From Variovorax sp. HW608 (lineage in GTDB: Bacteria > Pseudomonadota > Gammaproteobacteria > Burkholderiales > Burkholderiaceae_C), in contig NZ_LT607803.1 of the NCBI RefSeq assembly GCF_900090195.1, forward strand, positions 3,746,229 through 3,810,228: a stretch of 64,000 nt of DNA, in the 5' to 3' direction. A model generated the notes under the pieces. It saw only the letters and a program-made list of their open reading frames with translations. It did not search any database and was not told the origin of the DNA. Positions within the stretch are counted from its first letter, which is position 1. Each line of letters begins with the position of its first letter. Positions 35,424 to 43,616 of this stretch are shown here, piece after piece. The translations under genes were made by a program, and so were the position numbers.

Positions 35424-35797
35424 TGAAACGCCGACTTGCCTCCACCCTCGCGCTCGGCCTGCTGGCCTTCTGGGCGATCGCGGCGCATGCCCAGTCGCCG
35501 GGCGAGCGCCTCGCGCAGGCCGCCTGCACCCAGTGCCATACCTTCGGCAAGGGCGAACCGAACGGCGTCGGGCCGAACCTGTTCGGCCTGCTCGGCCGCC
35601 AGGCGGCGGCGAGCCCGGGCTTCACCTATTCGAAGCAGTACGTCGCGGCCATGAAGGACAAGACCTGGGATCGCGCCCTGCTCGAACGCTGGCTGACGGA
35701 CTCCCAGGCCGTCGCTCCGGGCAGCACGATGGCCTATTTCCAGGACGACCCGAAGAAGCGCGCCGCGCTGGTCGACTACATCCAATCGCTCAAGTGA
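35420..35797 (+). CDS. Class I monohaem cytochrome c, partner of the flavoprotein
   Basis: 125 residues. The signal peptide MMKRRLASTLALGLLAFWAIAAHAQ is followed by one haem site CTQCHTFGKGEPNGVGPNLFGLLGR and a Met ligand, likely in GSTMAYF, with the C-terminal helix KRAALVDYIQSLK. It resembles the cytochrome c2/c550 group. The ATG overlaps the stop of the flavoprotein (ATGA), so the two are coupled and probably form a periplasmic electron-transfer pair toward the respiratory chain. Start could also be the second Met at 35423. Confidence 0.88.
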   Translation: MMKRRLASTLALGLLAFWAIAAHAQSPGERLAQAACTQCHTFGKGEPNGVGPNLFGLLGRQAAASPGFTYSKQYVAAMKDKTWDRALLERWLTDSQAVAPGSTMAYFQDDPKKRAALVDYIQSLK

Positions 35798-35822
35798 CTC
35801 AACCCAAGCAAGGAGACGCACC

Positions 35823-36293
35823 ATGGCACTCACACGTCAAACCATGACCGACGAGCAGCGCAAGTCGGTGGCCCTCGAATACCTCAAGGCCTATGACAAC
35901 GGCGGCGTCACGTCCTCCGGCGGATCGATCCTCGATCTGTTCGCGGACGACGCGCAGGTGTACTTCCCCAAGTGGGGCCTCGCGAACGGCAAGGAGCAGA
36001 TCGGCAAGCTGTTCGGCGAGGTCGGCAGCCGCGGCAAGTCCATCCGGCACGACTACGCGGGCTTCAACTGGATCATGACGCACACCGACCTCTTCGCCTG
36101 CGAAGGCACGAGCTACGGCGAGCACGCGGACGGCCCCTGGCGCGCCGGCGTGCCCGAGTGGGGCGCGGGCCGCTGGTGCGACGTGTTCGAGGTGCGCGAT
36201 TGGCTGATCCAGCGCTGCTTCATCTATCTCGACCCCGACTATGCGGGCAAGGACACGGCCCGTTATCCCTGGCTTGCCGGCAAGACCGAATGA
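35823..36293 (+). CDS. SnoaL/NTF2-like (ketosteroid-isomerase-fold) protein
   Basis: 156 residues, no signal peptide. The pattern of an N-terminal helix pair (EQRKSVALEYLKAYDNGG), then FADDAQVYFPKWGLANGKEQIGKLF and later paired beta strands (HTDLFACEGTSYGEH, WCDVFEVRDWLIQRCFIYLDP), fits the SnoaL-like fold used by ketosteroid isomerases, dehydratases and polyketide cyclases. It stands between the flavoprotein/cytochrome pair and the aldehyde dehydrogenase with AGGAGAC before its ATG. I infer isomerisation or tautomerisation of an enone or dienone intermediate; activity is unproven. Confidence 0.72.
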   Translation: MALTRQTMTDEQRKSVALEYLKAYDNGGVTSSGGSILDLFADDAQVYFPKWGLANGKEQIGKLFGEVGSRGKSIRHDYAGFNWIMTHTDLFACEGTSYGEHADGPWRAGVPEWGAGRWCDVFEVRDWLIQRCFIYLDPDYAGKDTARYPWLAGKTE

Positions 36294-36305
36294 ACACCTG
36301 ACGCC

Positions 36306-37814
36306 ATGAACCTCGCAGACATCCAGCAGGCCGCGGGCCTGAAGACACCGATCCGCCACCAGCTCTTCATCGACGGCCGCTTCGTCGATGCCGAGTCGGG
36401 CGAGACGCTCGCGACGCTGAATCCGCACGACAACTCGACCATTGCCGATGTCGCGCTGGCCGGCAAGGCCGACGTCGACAAGGCGGTGACGGCTGCGAAG
36501 CGCGCGTTTCCGGCCTGGAGCCGCATGGCGGCGGCGGACCGCGGGCGCATCCTGCTGAAGCTGGCCGACCTGATCGAAGCCAACACCGAAGAGCTCGCGC
36601 GCCTCGAATCGCTCGACACCGGCCACCCGGTGCGCGATTCGCGCAAGCTCGACGTGCCGCGCACGGCTGCGTGCTTCCGCTACTTCGGCGGCATGGCCGA
36701 CAAGTTCCAGGGCGAGACCATTCCGGTCGAGGCGGGCTTCCTCAACTACACGCTGCGCGAGCCGGTCGGCATCGTCGGGCAGGTGGTGCCGTGGAACTTC
36801 CCGCTGATGTTCACGAGCTGGAAGATGGGCCCGGCGCTCGCGGCCGGCAACTGCATCGTGATGAAGCCGGCGGAAATCACGCCGCTGAGTTCGCTCAAGA
36901 TCGTCGAGCTGATGGCCGAGGCCGGCATGCCCGACGGCGTGGTCAACATGGTGCCGGGGCTCGGCCATGTGGTCGGGCAGTACATCGCCGAGCATCCGGA
37001 GATCGCGAAGATCGCCTTCACCGGCAGCACCGCGACCGGAAGGCGCGTGGTGCAGGCCAGCGCGGGCAACCTGAAGAAGGTGCAGCTCGAACTCGGCGGC
37101 AAGGGGCCGAACATCGTGTTCGAGGATGCCTTCCTGCCCGCCGCGGTCAACGGCAGCGCCTGGGCCATCTTCCACAACCAGGGGCAGGCCTGCATCGCGG
37201 GCTCGCGGCTGATGCTGCACGAGAAGATCGCCGACGAATTCCTGGACAGGTTCCTGCCGCTCGCGAAGTCGATCCGCCTCGGCAATCCGCTCGACGATGC
37301 GACCGAGATGGGCCCGCTCACCAGCGCACAGCACCAGGAGCGCGTGCTGAGCTACGTCGAGGTCGCCAAGGGCGAGGGCGGCGACGTGCTCGCCGGCGGC
37401 AAGGCGCCGGGCGGCGAGCTGCAGGGCGGCTGCTATGTCGAGCCGACCATCGTGCGCGCGAAGTCGTTTCGCGACCGGGTGGCGCAGGAAGAAGTCTTCG
37501 GCCCCTTCGTCACCGTGCTCACTTTCAGCAACGACGAGGAGGCGATGGAGATCGCCAACGGCACCGACTACGGCCTCGGCAGCGGCCTGTGGACCAGCAA
37601 CCTGCAGCGCGCCCACAAGGTGGCGCGCGACCTGCACGCGGGCATGGTCTGGATCAACAGCTACAAGCGCGTGAACCCCGGCTCGCCTTTCGGCGGCGTC
37701 GGCCAGAGCGGCTATGGCCGCGAGATGGGCTTCGATGCGATGCGGGAGTACACGCAGGTCAAGAGCGTGTGGGTGAACATCGACGCGCAGGTCCCGCCGC
37801 ACTTCGTGCGCTGA
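36306..37814 (+). CDS. Aldehyde dehydrogenase, probable 4-hydroxymuconic semialdehyde dehydrogenase (HapE/PnpN-like)
   Basis: 502 residues, typical NAD(P)-aldehyde dehydrogenase length. Catalytic Glu in QLELGGKGPN and catalytic Cys in NQGQACIAGSRL; the Rossmann motif AFTGSTATGR and the proton relay region EEVFGPFVTVLTF are intact. By context between hydroquinone dioxygenase and maleylacetate reductase, it should oxidise 4-hydroxymuconic semialdehyde to maleylacetate. The family alone would not distinguish the substrate. It begins 12 bases after the SnoaL-like gene and is followed after 11 bases by the reductase. Confidence 0.87.
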   Translation: MNLADIQQAAGLKTPIRHQLFIDGRFVDAESGETLATLNPHDNSTIADVALAGKADVDKAVTAAKRAFPAWSRMAAADRGRILLKLADLIEANTEELARLESLDTGHPVRDSRKLDVPRTAACFRYFGGMADKFQGETIPVEAGFLNYTLREPVGIVGQVVPWNFPLMFTSWKMGPALAAGNCIVMKPAEITPLSSLKIVELMAEAGMPDGVVNMVPGLGHVVGQYIAEHPEIAKIAFTGSTATGRRVVQASAGNLKKVQLELGGKGPNIVFEDAFLPAAVNGSAWAIFHNQGQACIAGSRLMLHEKIADEFLDRFLPLAKSIRLGNPLDDATEMGPLTSAQHQERVLSYVEVAKGEGGDVLAGGKAPGGELQGGCYVEPTIVRAKSFRDRVAQEEVFGPFVTVLTFSNDEEAMEIANGTDYGLGSGLWTSNLQRAHKVARDLHAGMVWINSYKRVNPGSPFGGVGQSGYGREMGFDAMREYTQVKSVWVNIDAQVPPHFVR

Positions 37815-37825
37815 AGAAGAACGCC

Positions 37826-38893
37826 ATGCGCGACTTCGTCTACACCAGCCATCCGCAACGAGTCGTCTTCGGCGCGGGCTCGCTGCGTCACCTGGCACGC
37901 GAGATCGATGCGCTGGGCGCGAAACGTGCGCTCGTGCTGTCGACGCCCGAGCAGCGCGGCCAGGCCGAGCGCGTGGCCGACATGCTCGGCGCGCATGCGG
38001 CTGGCGTTTTCGATCGCGCGGTGATGCATGTGCCGATCGAGACGGCGCGTGAGGCGCGCGAGGTCGCAAGACGGCTCGGTGCGGACTGCGCGGTGGCGAT
38101 CGGCGGCGGCTCGACCACCGGGCTCGGCAAGGCGATCGCGCTCGATTCGGGCCTGCCGATCCTCGCGATACCGACCACCTACGCGGGCAGCGAGATGACG
38201 CCGATCTACGGCCTCACCGAAGCCGGCCTCAAGAAGACCGGCAAGGACCCGCGCGTGCTGCCGCGCACCGTGATCTACGACCCCGAGCTCTCGCGCAGCC
38301 TGCCGGTGGGCCTGAGCGTGACCAGCGGCATCAACGCGATCGCGCATGCGGCCGAGGGGCTCTACGCGCAGGACAGCAATCCGGTGATGGACCTGATGGC
38401 CGAGGAAGGCATCGCCGCGATCGCCCGCGCGCTGCCGCTGATCCGCCGGCAGCCCGACGACATCGAGGCGCGCGCCGATGCGCTCTACGGCGCCTGGCTC
38501 TGCGGCACGGTGCTCGGTAGCGTCGGCATGGCGCTGCATCACAAGCTCTGCCACACGCTCGGCGGCAGCTTCAACCTGCCGCATGCCGAAGTGCACACCG
38601 TGGTGCTGCCGCATGCGATCGCCTTCAACGCCGAGGCCGCGCCGCGCGCGATGGCGCGCATCGCAAAGGCGCTCGGCGCCGCAGCCGCCCCGGCGGGCCT
38701 GCAGGCGCTGGCGCGCGACAACGGCGCCCCCATCGCGCTCAAGGACATCGGCATGAAGGCCGAGGACCTCGACCGCGCCGCCGACATTGCCGTCGGCAAC
38801 CCCTACTGGAACCCGCGGCCCTTCGGGGCCGCCGAGCGCGATGCGATCCGCGCGCTGCTGCAGCGCGCCTTCGACGGCGATCCGCCGCGCTGA
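37826..38893 (+). CDS. Maleylacetate reductase (HapF/PnpE-like)
   Basis: 355 residues of the iron-type alcohol dehydrogenase family, maleylacetate reductase branch (VFGAGSLRHLAREIDALGAKRALVL, AIGGGSTTGLGKAIAL, IPTTYAGSEMTPIYGLTE, SGINAIAHAAEGLYA, MALHHKLCHTLGGSFNLPHAEVHTVVLPHA). It reduces maleylacetate to 3-oxoadipate with NAD(P)H. It therefore joins the products of both ring-cleavage routes in this cluster (hydroquinone via the semialdehyde, hydroxyquinol directly) to the 3-oxoadipate genes at 47.7-50.4 kb. The ATG at 37826 matches the family start MRDFVYTSHPQRVVFG. Confidence 0.93.
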   Translation: MRDFVYTSHPQRVVFGAGSLRHLAREIDALGAKRALVLSTPEQRGQAERVADMLGAHAAGVFDRAVMHVPIETAREAREVARRLGADCAVAIGGGSTTGLGKAIALDSGLPILAIPTTYAGSEMTPIYGLTEAGLKKTGKDPRVLPRTVIYDPELSRSLPVGLSVTSGINAIAHAAEGLYAQDSNPVMDLMAEEGIAAIARALPLIRRQPDDIEARADALYGAWLCGTVLGSVGMALHHKLCHTLGGSFNLPHAEVHTVVLPHAIAFNAEAAPRAMARIAKALGAAAAPAGLQALARDNGAPIALKDIGMKAEDLDRAADIAVGNPYWNPRPFGAAERDAIRALLQRAFDGDPPR

Positions 38894-38944
38894 ATCCCCG
38901 CGATTTTTTGTGCTGGAAGAGAAAGAAGAGAAAAGGAGACGACC

Positions 38945-40204
38945 ATGACATTGAATCGCAGACAGTTCACCCAGGCCGCCGCTGCGCTGGCCGCCACCAG
39001 TGCCGTGCCGCGCGCCTTCGCTGCCGACACCATCAAGATCGGCTACGTGTCGCCGCAGACCGGGCCGCTCGCGCCCTTCGGCGAGGCCGACAAGTGGGTC
39101 ATCGACCAGATGAAGGCCGCCTTCAAGGACGGCATCCCGATCGGCGGCAAGAAGTACGCGGTGCAGATCGTGCTCAAGGACAGCCAGTCCAACCCGAACC
39201 GCGCGGGCGAAGTGGCCAACGACCTGATCCTCAAGGACAAGGTGGCGCTGGTGCTCACCGCAGGCACCCCCGAGACCGCCAATCCGGTCAGCGATGCCTG
39301 CGAGCTCAACGAGCTGCCGTGCATCTCCAGCGTGGTGCCCTGGCAGCCGTGGTTCTTCGGCCGCAAGGGCAATCCGGCCAAGGGCTTCGACTGGACGTAC
39401 CACCTGTTCTGGGGGCTGGAGGACGTCATCGCGAACTTCACCAACGGCTGGAAGACGGTGCCGACCAACAAGAAGGTCGGCGGCCTGTTCCCGAACGACG
39501 GCGACGGCAACGCCTGGGGCGACAAGGAGCTGGGCTTTCCGAAGCCCCTGTCGCAGATGGGCTTCACGCTCATCGATCCGGGCCGTTTCCAGAACGGCAC
39601 GCAGGACTTCAGCGCCCAGATCGCAGCCTTCAAGAGCGGCGGCGTCGAGATCGTCACCGGCGTGGTGATCCCGCCCGATGCCAAGACCTTCCTCACGCAG
39701 GCCAGGCAGCAAGGCTTCCGCCCGAAAGTCATCACGCTCGGCAAGGCGCTGCTGTTCCCGGGCGCGATCGAGGCGCTCGGCGATCTGGGCGATGGCCTTT
39801 CGACCGAGGTCTGGTGGAGCCCGTCGCATCCCTTCACCTCGAGCCTGACGAAGCAGAGCGCCAAGTCGCTCTCCGAGGCCTACGAGGCCGGCACGAAGAA
39901 GCAGTGGACGCAGCCGATCGGCTTCGCGCATGCGCTCTTCGAGGTGGCCGCCGATACGCTTTCGCGCGCCAAGTCGACAAAGGCGGCGGATGTGCGCGAC
40001 GCGGTGGCGGCGACCTCGCTCCACACCGTCGTCGGACAGGTGAAGTGGGGCGGGCCAGGTCCGTTCAAGAACGTCAGCAAGACGCCGCTGGTGCTGGGGC
40101 AGTGGGGCAAGGGCAAGAAGTTCAAGTACGAGCTGACCATCGTGAACAACGAGGCGGCGCCCAGTATTCCGACCGCCGGCACGCTCCGGGCGATGCCGAC
40201 CTGA
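38945..40204 (+). CDS. Branched-chain-amino-acid-type ABC transporter substrate-binding protein
   Basis: 419 residues, periplasmic. The N-terminus MTLNRRQFTQAAAALAATSAVPRAFA looks like a Tat signal (RRQFT) with cleavage at AFA. The mature part begins DTIKIGYVSPQTGPLAPFGEADK, the usual opening of the type I periplasmic binding fold of LivK-like proteins. Such receptors in Comamonadaceae often bind aromatic acids or other carboxylates rather than amino acids. As the first gene of a complete importer inside the hydroquinone operon, it probably binds the pathway substrate (inference). AAAAGGAGA precedes the start. Confidence 0.88.
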   Translation: MTLNRRQFTQAAAALAATSAVPRAFAADTIKIGYVSPQTGPLAPFGEADKWVIDQMKAAFKDGIPIGGKKYAVQIVLKDSQSNPNRAGEVANDLILKDKVALVLTAGTPETANPVSDACELNELPCISSVVPWQPWFFGRKGNPAKGFDWTYHLFWGLEDVIANFTNGWKTVPTNKKVGGLFPNDGDGNAWGDKELGFPKPLSQMGFTLIDPGRFQNGTQDFSAQIAAFKSGGVEIVTGVVIPPDAKTFLTQARQQGFRPKVITLGKALLFPGAIEALGDLGDGLSTEVWWSPSHPFTSSLTKQSAKSLSEAYEAGTKKQWTQPIGFAHALFEVAADTLSRAKSTKAADVRDAVAATSLHTVVGQVKWGGPGPFKNVSKTPLVLGQWGKGKKFKYELTIVNNEAAPSIPTAGTLRAMPT

Positions 40205-40232
40205 TCGCGCCACGACAAGAGGAATTCGAGCG

Positions 40233-40952
40233 ATGCCCCTCCTGGTCCTTCATGCCGTGAGCAAGTCCTACGGCGCGCTCAAGGTCACCGACGACATCTC
40301 GCTCGCGGTGACCGAGGGCGAGACGCTGGGCATCCTCGGGCCCAACGGCGCCGGCAAGACCACGCTGTTCAACCTGATCTCGGGCGATGCGCGCGTGGAT
40401 GCCGGCCGCGTCGAATACGACGGCGCCGACGTGACCGCGCTGAAACCGCACCAGCGCTGCCACGCGGGCATCGGCCGCAGCTACCAGGTGCCGCAGCCCT
40501 TCGGCAACATGAGCGTGTTCGAGAACCTCGTGACCGCCGCCTGCTTCGGCGCGCAGGAGCGCGAACAGGAGGCATGGCAGACCGCGCACGAAGTCCTCGT
40601 GCAGACCGGCCTGATGGCGCATGCCAACAAGCCGGCCGGCGGGCTGACGCTGCTCGATCGCAAGCGGCTCGAACTCGCGCGCGCCCTCGCGACGCGGCCC
40701 AAGCTGCTGCTGCTCGACGAGATCGCGGGCGGGCTCACCGAGCCCGAGGCGAAGCAGCTCGTCGAGGAGCTCAGGCAGATCAAGGCGCGCGGCGTGACCA
40801 TGATCTGGATCGAGCACGTGGTGCACGCGCTGCTCTCGCTGGCCGACCGGCTCTTCGTCATCAACTTCGGCCAGAAGCTCGCGGAGGGCGAGCCGCGGGC
40901 GGTGATGAACGACCCCGAAGTGCGGCGCGTGTACATGGGGGTGGAAGCATGA
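40233..40952 (+). CDS. ABC transporter ATP-binding protein, LivG type
   Basis: 239 residues. Walker A GPNGAGKTTLFN, the longer loop of LivG-type subunits (GIGRSYQVPQPFGNMSVFENLVTAA), the signature-equivalent GLTLLDRKRLELARAL, Walker B LLLLDEIAGGLTEPE and the switch His region IWIEHVVHALL. In the C-loop the usual LSGGQ start is replaced by LTLLDRKR, which is common in LivG. One of two ATPases powering the importer. The stop overlaps the start of the LivF-type gene by four bases. Confidence 0.9.
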   Translation: MPLLVLHAVSKSYGALKVTDDISLAVTEGETLGILGPNGAGKTTLFNLISGDARVDAGRVEYDGADVTALKPHQRCHAGIGRSYQVPQPFGNMSVFENLVTAACFGAQEREQEAWQTAHEVLVQTGLMAHANKPAGGLTLLDRKRLELARALATRPKLLLLDEIAGGLTEPEAKQLVEELRQIKARGVTMIWIEHVVHALLSLADRLFVINFGQKLAEGEPRAVMNDPEVRRVYMGVEA

Positions 40953-41650
40953 CGGCACTACTCGCTACGCAAGGGCTCAAGGCCTTCTACGGCGACGCGC
41001 AGGCGCTGTTCGGCGTCGACTTCTCGCTCTCGCAGGGCGAGGTGGTCGCGATCATCGGCGCCAACGGCGCGGGCAAGTCGACCTTGCTCAAGTGCCTCAC
41101 CGGGCTGGTGCGCGCGCCGCGCGAGGCGATCCAGTTCAAGGGCGAGGCGATCGGCGGCCTCGCGCCCGGCGAGATCGTGCGGAGGGGGCTGGCGATGGTG
41201 CCGGAAGGCCGGCGCCTGTTCCCGAGCCTGAGCGTGGAGGAGAACCTGCAGATCGGCGGACTCACCGCCCGCAAGGGGCCGTGGAGCCTTGCGCGCGTCT
41301 ACGAGCTGTTCCCGATCCTGGCGGAGAAGCGCCACAACCCCGGCACCGCGCTCTCGGGCGGGCAGCAGCAGATGGTCGCGCTCGGACGCGCGCTGATGAG
41401 CAACCCCGAGCTCCTGCTGTGCGACGAACTCTCGCTCGGCCTCGCGCCGATCGTGATCCACGAGATCTACGCCGCGATGCCGACGCTGGTGCGCGAAGGC
41501 ATGACCGTGGTGATCGTCGAGCAGGACGTGACCATGGCGCAGCGCGTGTCCAGGCGCATCTATTGCCTGCAGGAAGGGCGTGTGTCGCTTTCGGGGCGTT
41601 CCGATGCGCTCACGCGCGAACAGATCTCGCAGGCCTACTTCGGCCTCTGA
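40949..41650 (+). CDS. ABC transporter ATP-binding protein, LivF type
   Basis: 233 residues. Walker A GANGAGKSTLLK, Q-loop area MVPEGRRLFPSLSVEENL, signature ALSGGQQQMVALGRAL, Walker B LLLCDELSLGLAPIV, H-loop VIVEQDV. The EGRRLFPSL loop is the LivF signature. I chose ATG at 40949, which overlaps the LivG-type stop (ATGA) and gives the normal family length; the open frame upstream is non-coding shadow. Confidence 0.9.
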   Translation: MTALLATQGLKAFYGDAQALFGVDFSLSQGEVVAIIGANGAGKSTLLKCLTGLVRAPREAIQFKGEAIGGLAPGEIVRRGLAMVPEGRRLFPSLSVEENLQIGGLTARKGPWSLARVYELFPILAEKRHNPGTALSGGQQQMVALGRALMSNPELLLCDELSLGLAPIVIHEIYAAMPTLVREGMTVVIVEQDVTMAQRVSRRIYCLQEGRVSLSGRSDALTREQISQAYFGL

Positions 41651-41665
41651 GCGGGGAGACATTCA

Positions 41666-42526
41666 GTGCTTGAAACCATCGTCCAGGGCGTGCTGCTCGG
41701 CGGCCTCTACACGCTGTTCGCGCTCGGCCAGTCGCTGATGTTCGGCGTCATGCGCCTGACCAACACCGCGCAGGGCGACTTCATCATCCTGGGTGCCTTC
41801 GCCGTGATCGCGGGCACCGCGCTGTTCGGTGACGCGCCGCTCATGATCTCCCTCGCAGTGCTGCCGCTGGCCTTCGGCTTCGGCTACGTGCTGCAGCGCT
41901 ACGTGCTCAACGGCACGCTGGGAAAGGACCCGCTGCCTTCGCTGGTCGTGACCTTCGGGTTGTCGATCGTGATCCAGAACCTGCTCCTGGAACTCTTCTC
42001 CGCCGATCCGCGCTCGATCGAGACCGGCGGGCTCAACACGCAGGGCCTGCACCTGGGCGAATCGCTGTCGGTGGGCGTGCTGCCGCTGATCATCCTCGCG
42101 GTCGCGCTGGTCGCGACGGGCGGGCTGCAATGGCTGTTCGCGAACACCGCGATCGGGCGTTCGTTCCGTGCGGTGTCGGACGATCGCGAGATCGCCGAGC
42201 TCATGGGGCTCAATGCGAAGAAGGTCTATGCGCTGGCGACCGCCATCGCCTTCGTGCTGATCGCGATCGCCGGTGCGCTGCAAGGCATGCGCACGACGGT
42301 GTCGCCTTCCGATGGGCCGCTGCTGCTGCTCTTTGCGTTCGAGGCCGTGATCATCGGCGGCATGGGCTCCTTCTGGGGCACGCTCGCCGGCGCGATGATC
42401 CTCGGCATCACGCAGCAGATCGGCTTCCGTCTCGACCCGGGCTGGGGCATCTGGGTCGGGCATCTGGTGTTCCTGCTGATCCTGGTCCTGAGGCCGCAGG
42501 GACTGTTCCCCAAAACCCGTGGATGA
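41666..42526 (+). CDS. Branched-chain-type ABC transporter permease, LivH type
   Basis: 286 residues from a GTG start preceded by GGGGAGA. About eight membrane helices; opening LETIVQGVLLGGLYTLFALGQSLMFGVMRLTNTAQGDFIILGAF and the inner-loop stretch AIGRSFRAVSDDREIAELMGLNAKKVYALATAIAFVLIAIAGAL are typical of LivH (the EAA-like region). It forms the channel with the LivM-type protein, whose gene follows directly. Confidence 0.9.
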   Translation: MLETIVQGVLLGGLYTLFALGQSLMFGVMRLTNTAQGDFIILGAFAVIAGTALFGDAPLMISLAVLPLAFGFGYVLQRYVLNGTLGKDPLPSLVVTFGLSIVIQNLLLELFSADPRSIETGGLNTQGLHLGESLSVGVLPLIILAVALVATGGLQWLFANTAIGRSFRAVSDDREIAELMGLNAKKVYALATAIAFVLIAIAGALQGMRTTVSPSDGPLLLLFAFEAVIIGGMGSFWGTLAGAMILGITQQIGFRLDPGWGIWVGHLVFLLILVLRPQGLFPKTRG

Positions 42527-42530
42527 CGAG

Positions 42531-43616
42531 ATGACGGCACTTCCTTCCTTCGACGTGGTGCGCAACACGGCCGCGAGCCGCCTGGCGGCGTGGCTGGCGG
42601 TCGCGCTCGTGGCCGTTGCGGCGAGTCTGCCGTTCTGGGGCGAATCGAGCTGGATGCGCGAGTTCGTCGAGATCGCCTGCTACTTCATCTTCGCGATGAT
42701 GTGGAACCTGCTCGCGGGCTACGGCGGCATGGTGAGCATCGGGCAGCAGGCCTTCTTCGGCTTCGGCGGCTACGTGATGCTGATCCTCGGCAACTTCGCC
42801 GGACTCAATCCGTTCATCGCGATTCCGATCGGGGCGCTGGCGGCGGGGCTGATCGCGGTGCCGGTGTCGTTCGTGGCGTTCCGGCTGTCTGGCGGCTACT
42901 TCGCGATCGGCACCTGGGTGATCGCGGAGGTGTTCCGGCTCAGTTTCGCCAATGTGTCGGCGGTGGGCGGCGGCTCCGGCACCACGCTCACGGCGCTGCG
43001 CGGCATCGAGCGCGCGACGCGCGAGAGCGTCACCTACTGGATGGCGCTGGCCTGCGTCGTGGCGGCGGTTGCGCTGGTGTATTTGTTCCTGCGCAGCAAG
43101 CGGGGCCTGGCGCTGCTCGCGATCCGCGACAACGAAGTGGCGGCCGAGTCGCAAGGCATCCCGGTCGCGCGCATGAAGCTCGCGGTGTACGTCGTCGCGG
43201 CCTTCGGCGCGGGGCTCGCGGGCGCGCTCTACTTCGTCGGCAACCTGCGCATCAGCCCCGATGCGGCCTTCAGCGTCAACTGGACCGCGTTCGCGATCTT
43301 CATGGTGGTGATCGGCGGTATCGGGCGCATCGAGGGGCCGATCGTCGGGGCGGTCATCTTCTGGGCGCTCAACAAGTTCCTGAGCGACTACGGCACCTGG
43401 TATCTGCTCGGCCTGGGCCTGCTCGCGATCGTGACCACCATCTTCTTCAAGCAGGGGCTGTGGGGCTTCGCCCAGCAGCGCTGGGGCTGGTCGCTCTTCC
43501 CGAAGCAGCGGCGGCTGGTGCTGCGCGATGCGGCGATGCCCAAGCGCGCGATGCCGGCGGCTCCCTCGTCCCATGCATCCAACCTGGAGTTCCATGCTCA
43601 TGCGAAACATCAATGA
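42531..43616 (+). CDS. Branched-chain-type ABC transporter permease, LivM type
   Basis: 361 residues with about ten membrane helices (AAWLAVALVAVAASLPFW, YFIFAMMWNLLAGYGG and others) and the LivM motif GLALLAIRDNEVAAESQGIPVARMKLAVYVVAAFGAGLAGALY. The tail after about residue 320 is hydrophilic and His-rich (ends HAHAKHQ). ATG at 42531 is preferred; a GTG at 42519 would add four residues and overlap the LivH-type stop. The end overlaps the start of the hydroxyquinol dioxygenase by 17-23 bases, so the two are translationally coupled. Confidence 0.88.
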   Translation: MTALPSFDVVRNTAASRLAAWLAVALVAVAASLPFWGESSWMREFVEIACYFIFAMMWNLLAGYGGMVSIGQQAFFGFGGYVMLILGNFAGLNPFIAIPIGALAAGLIAVPVSFVAFRLSGGYFAIGTWVIAEVFRLSFANVSAVGGGSGTTLTALRGIERATRESVTYWMALACVVAAVALVYLFLRSKRGLALLAIRDNEVAAESQGIPVARMKLAVYVVAAFGAGLAGALYFVGNLRISPDAAFSVNWTAFAIFMVVIGGIGRIEGPIVGAVIFWALNKFLSDYGTWYLLGLGLLAIVTTIFFKQGLWGFAQQRWGWSLFPKQRRLVLRDAAMPKRAMPAAPSSHASNLEFHAHAKHQ

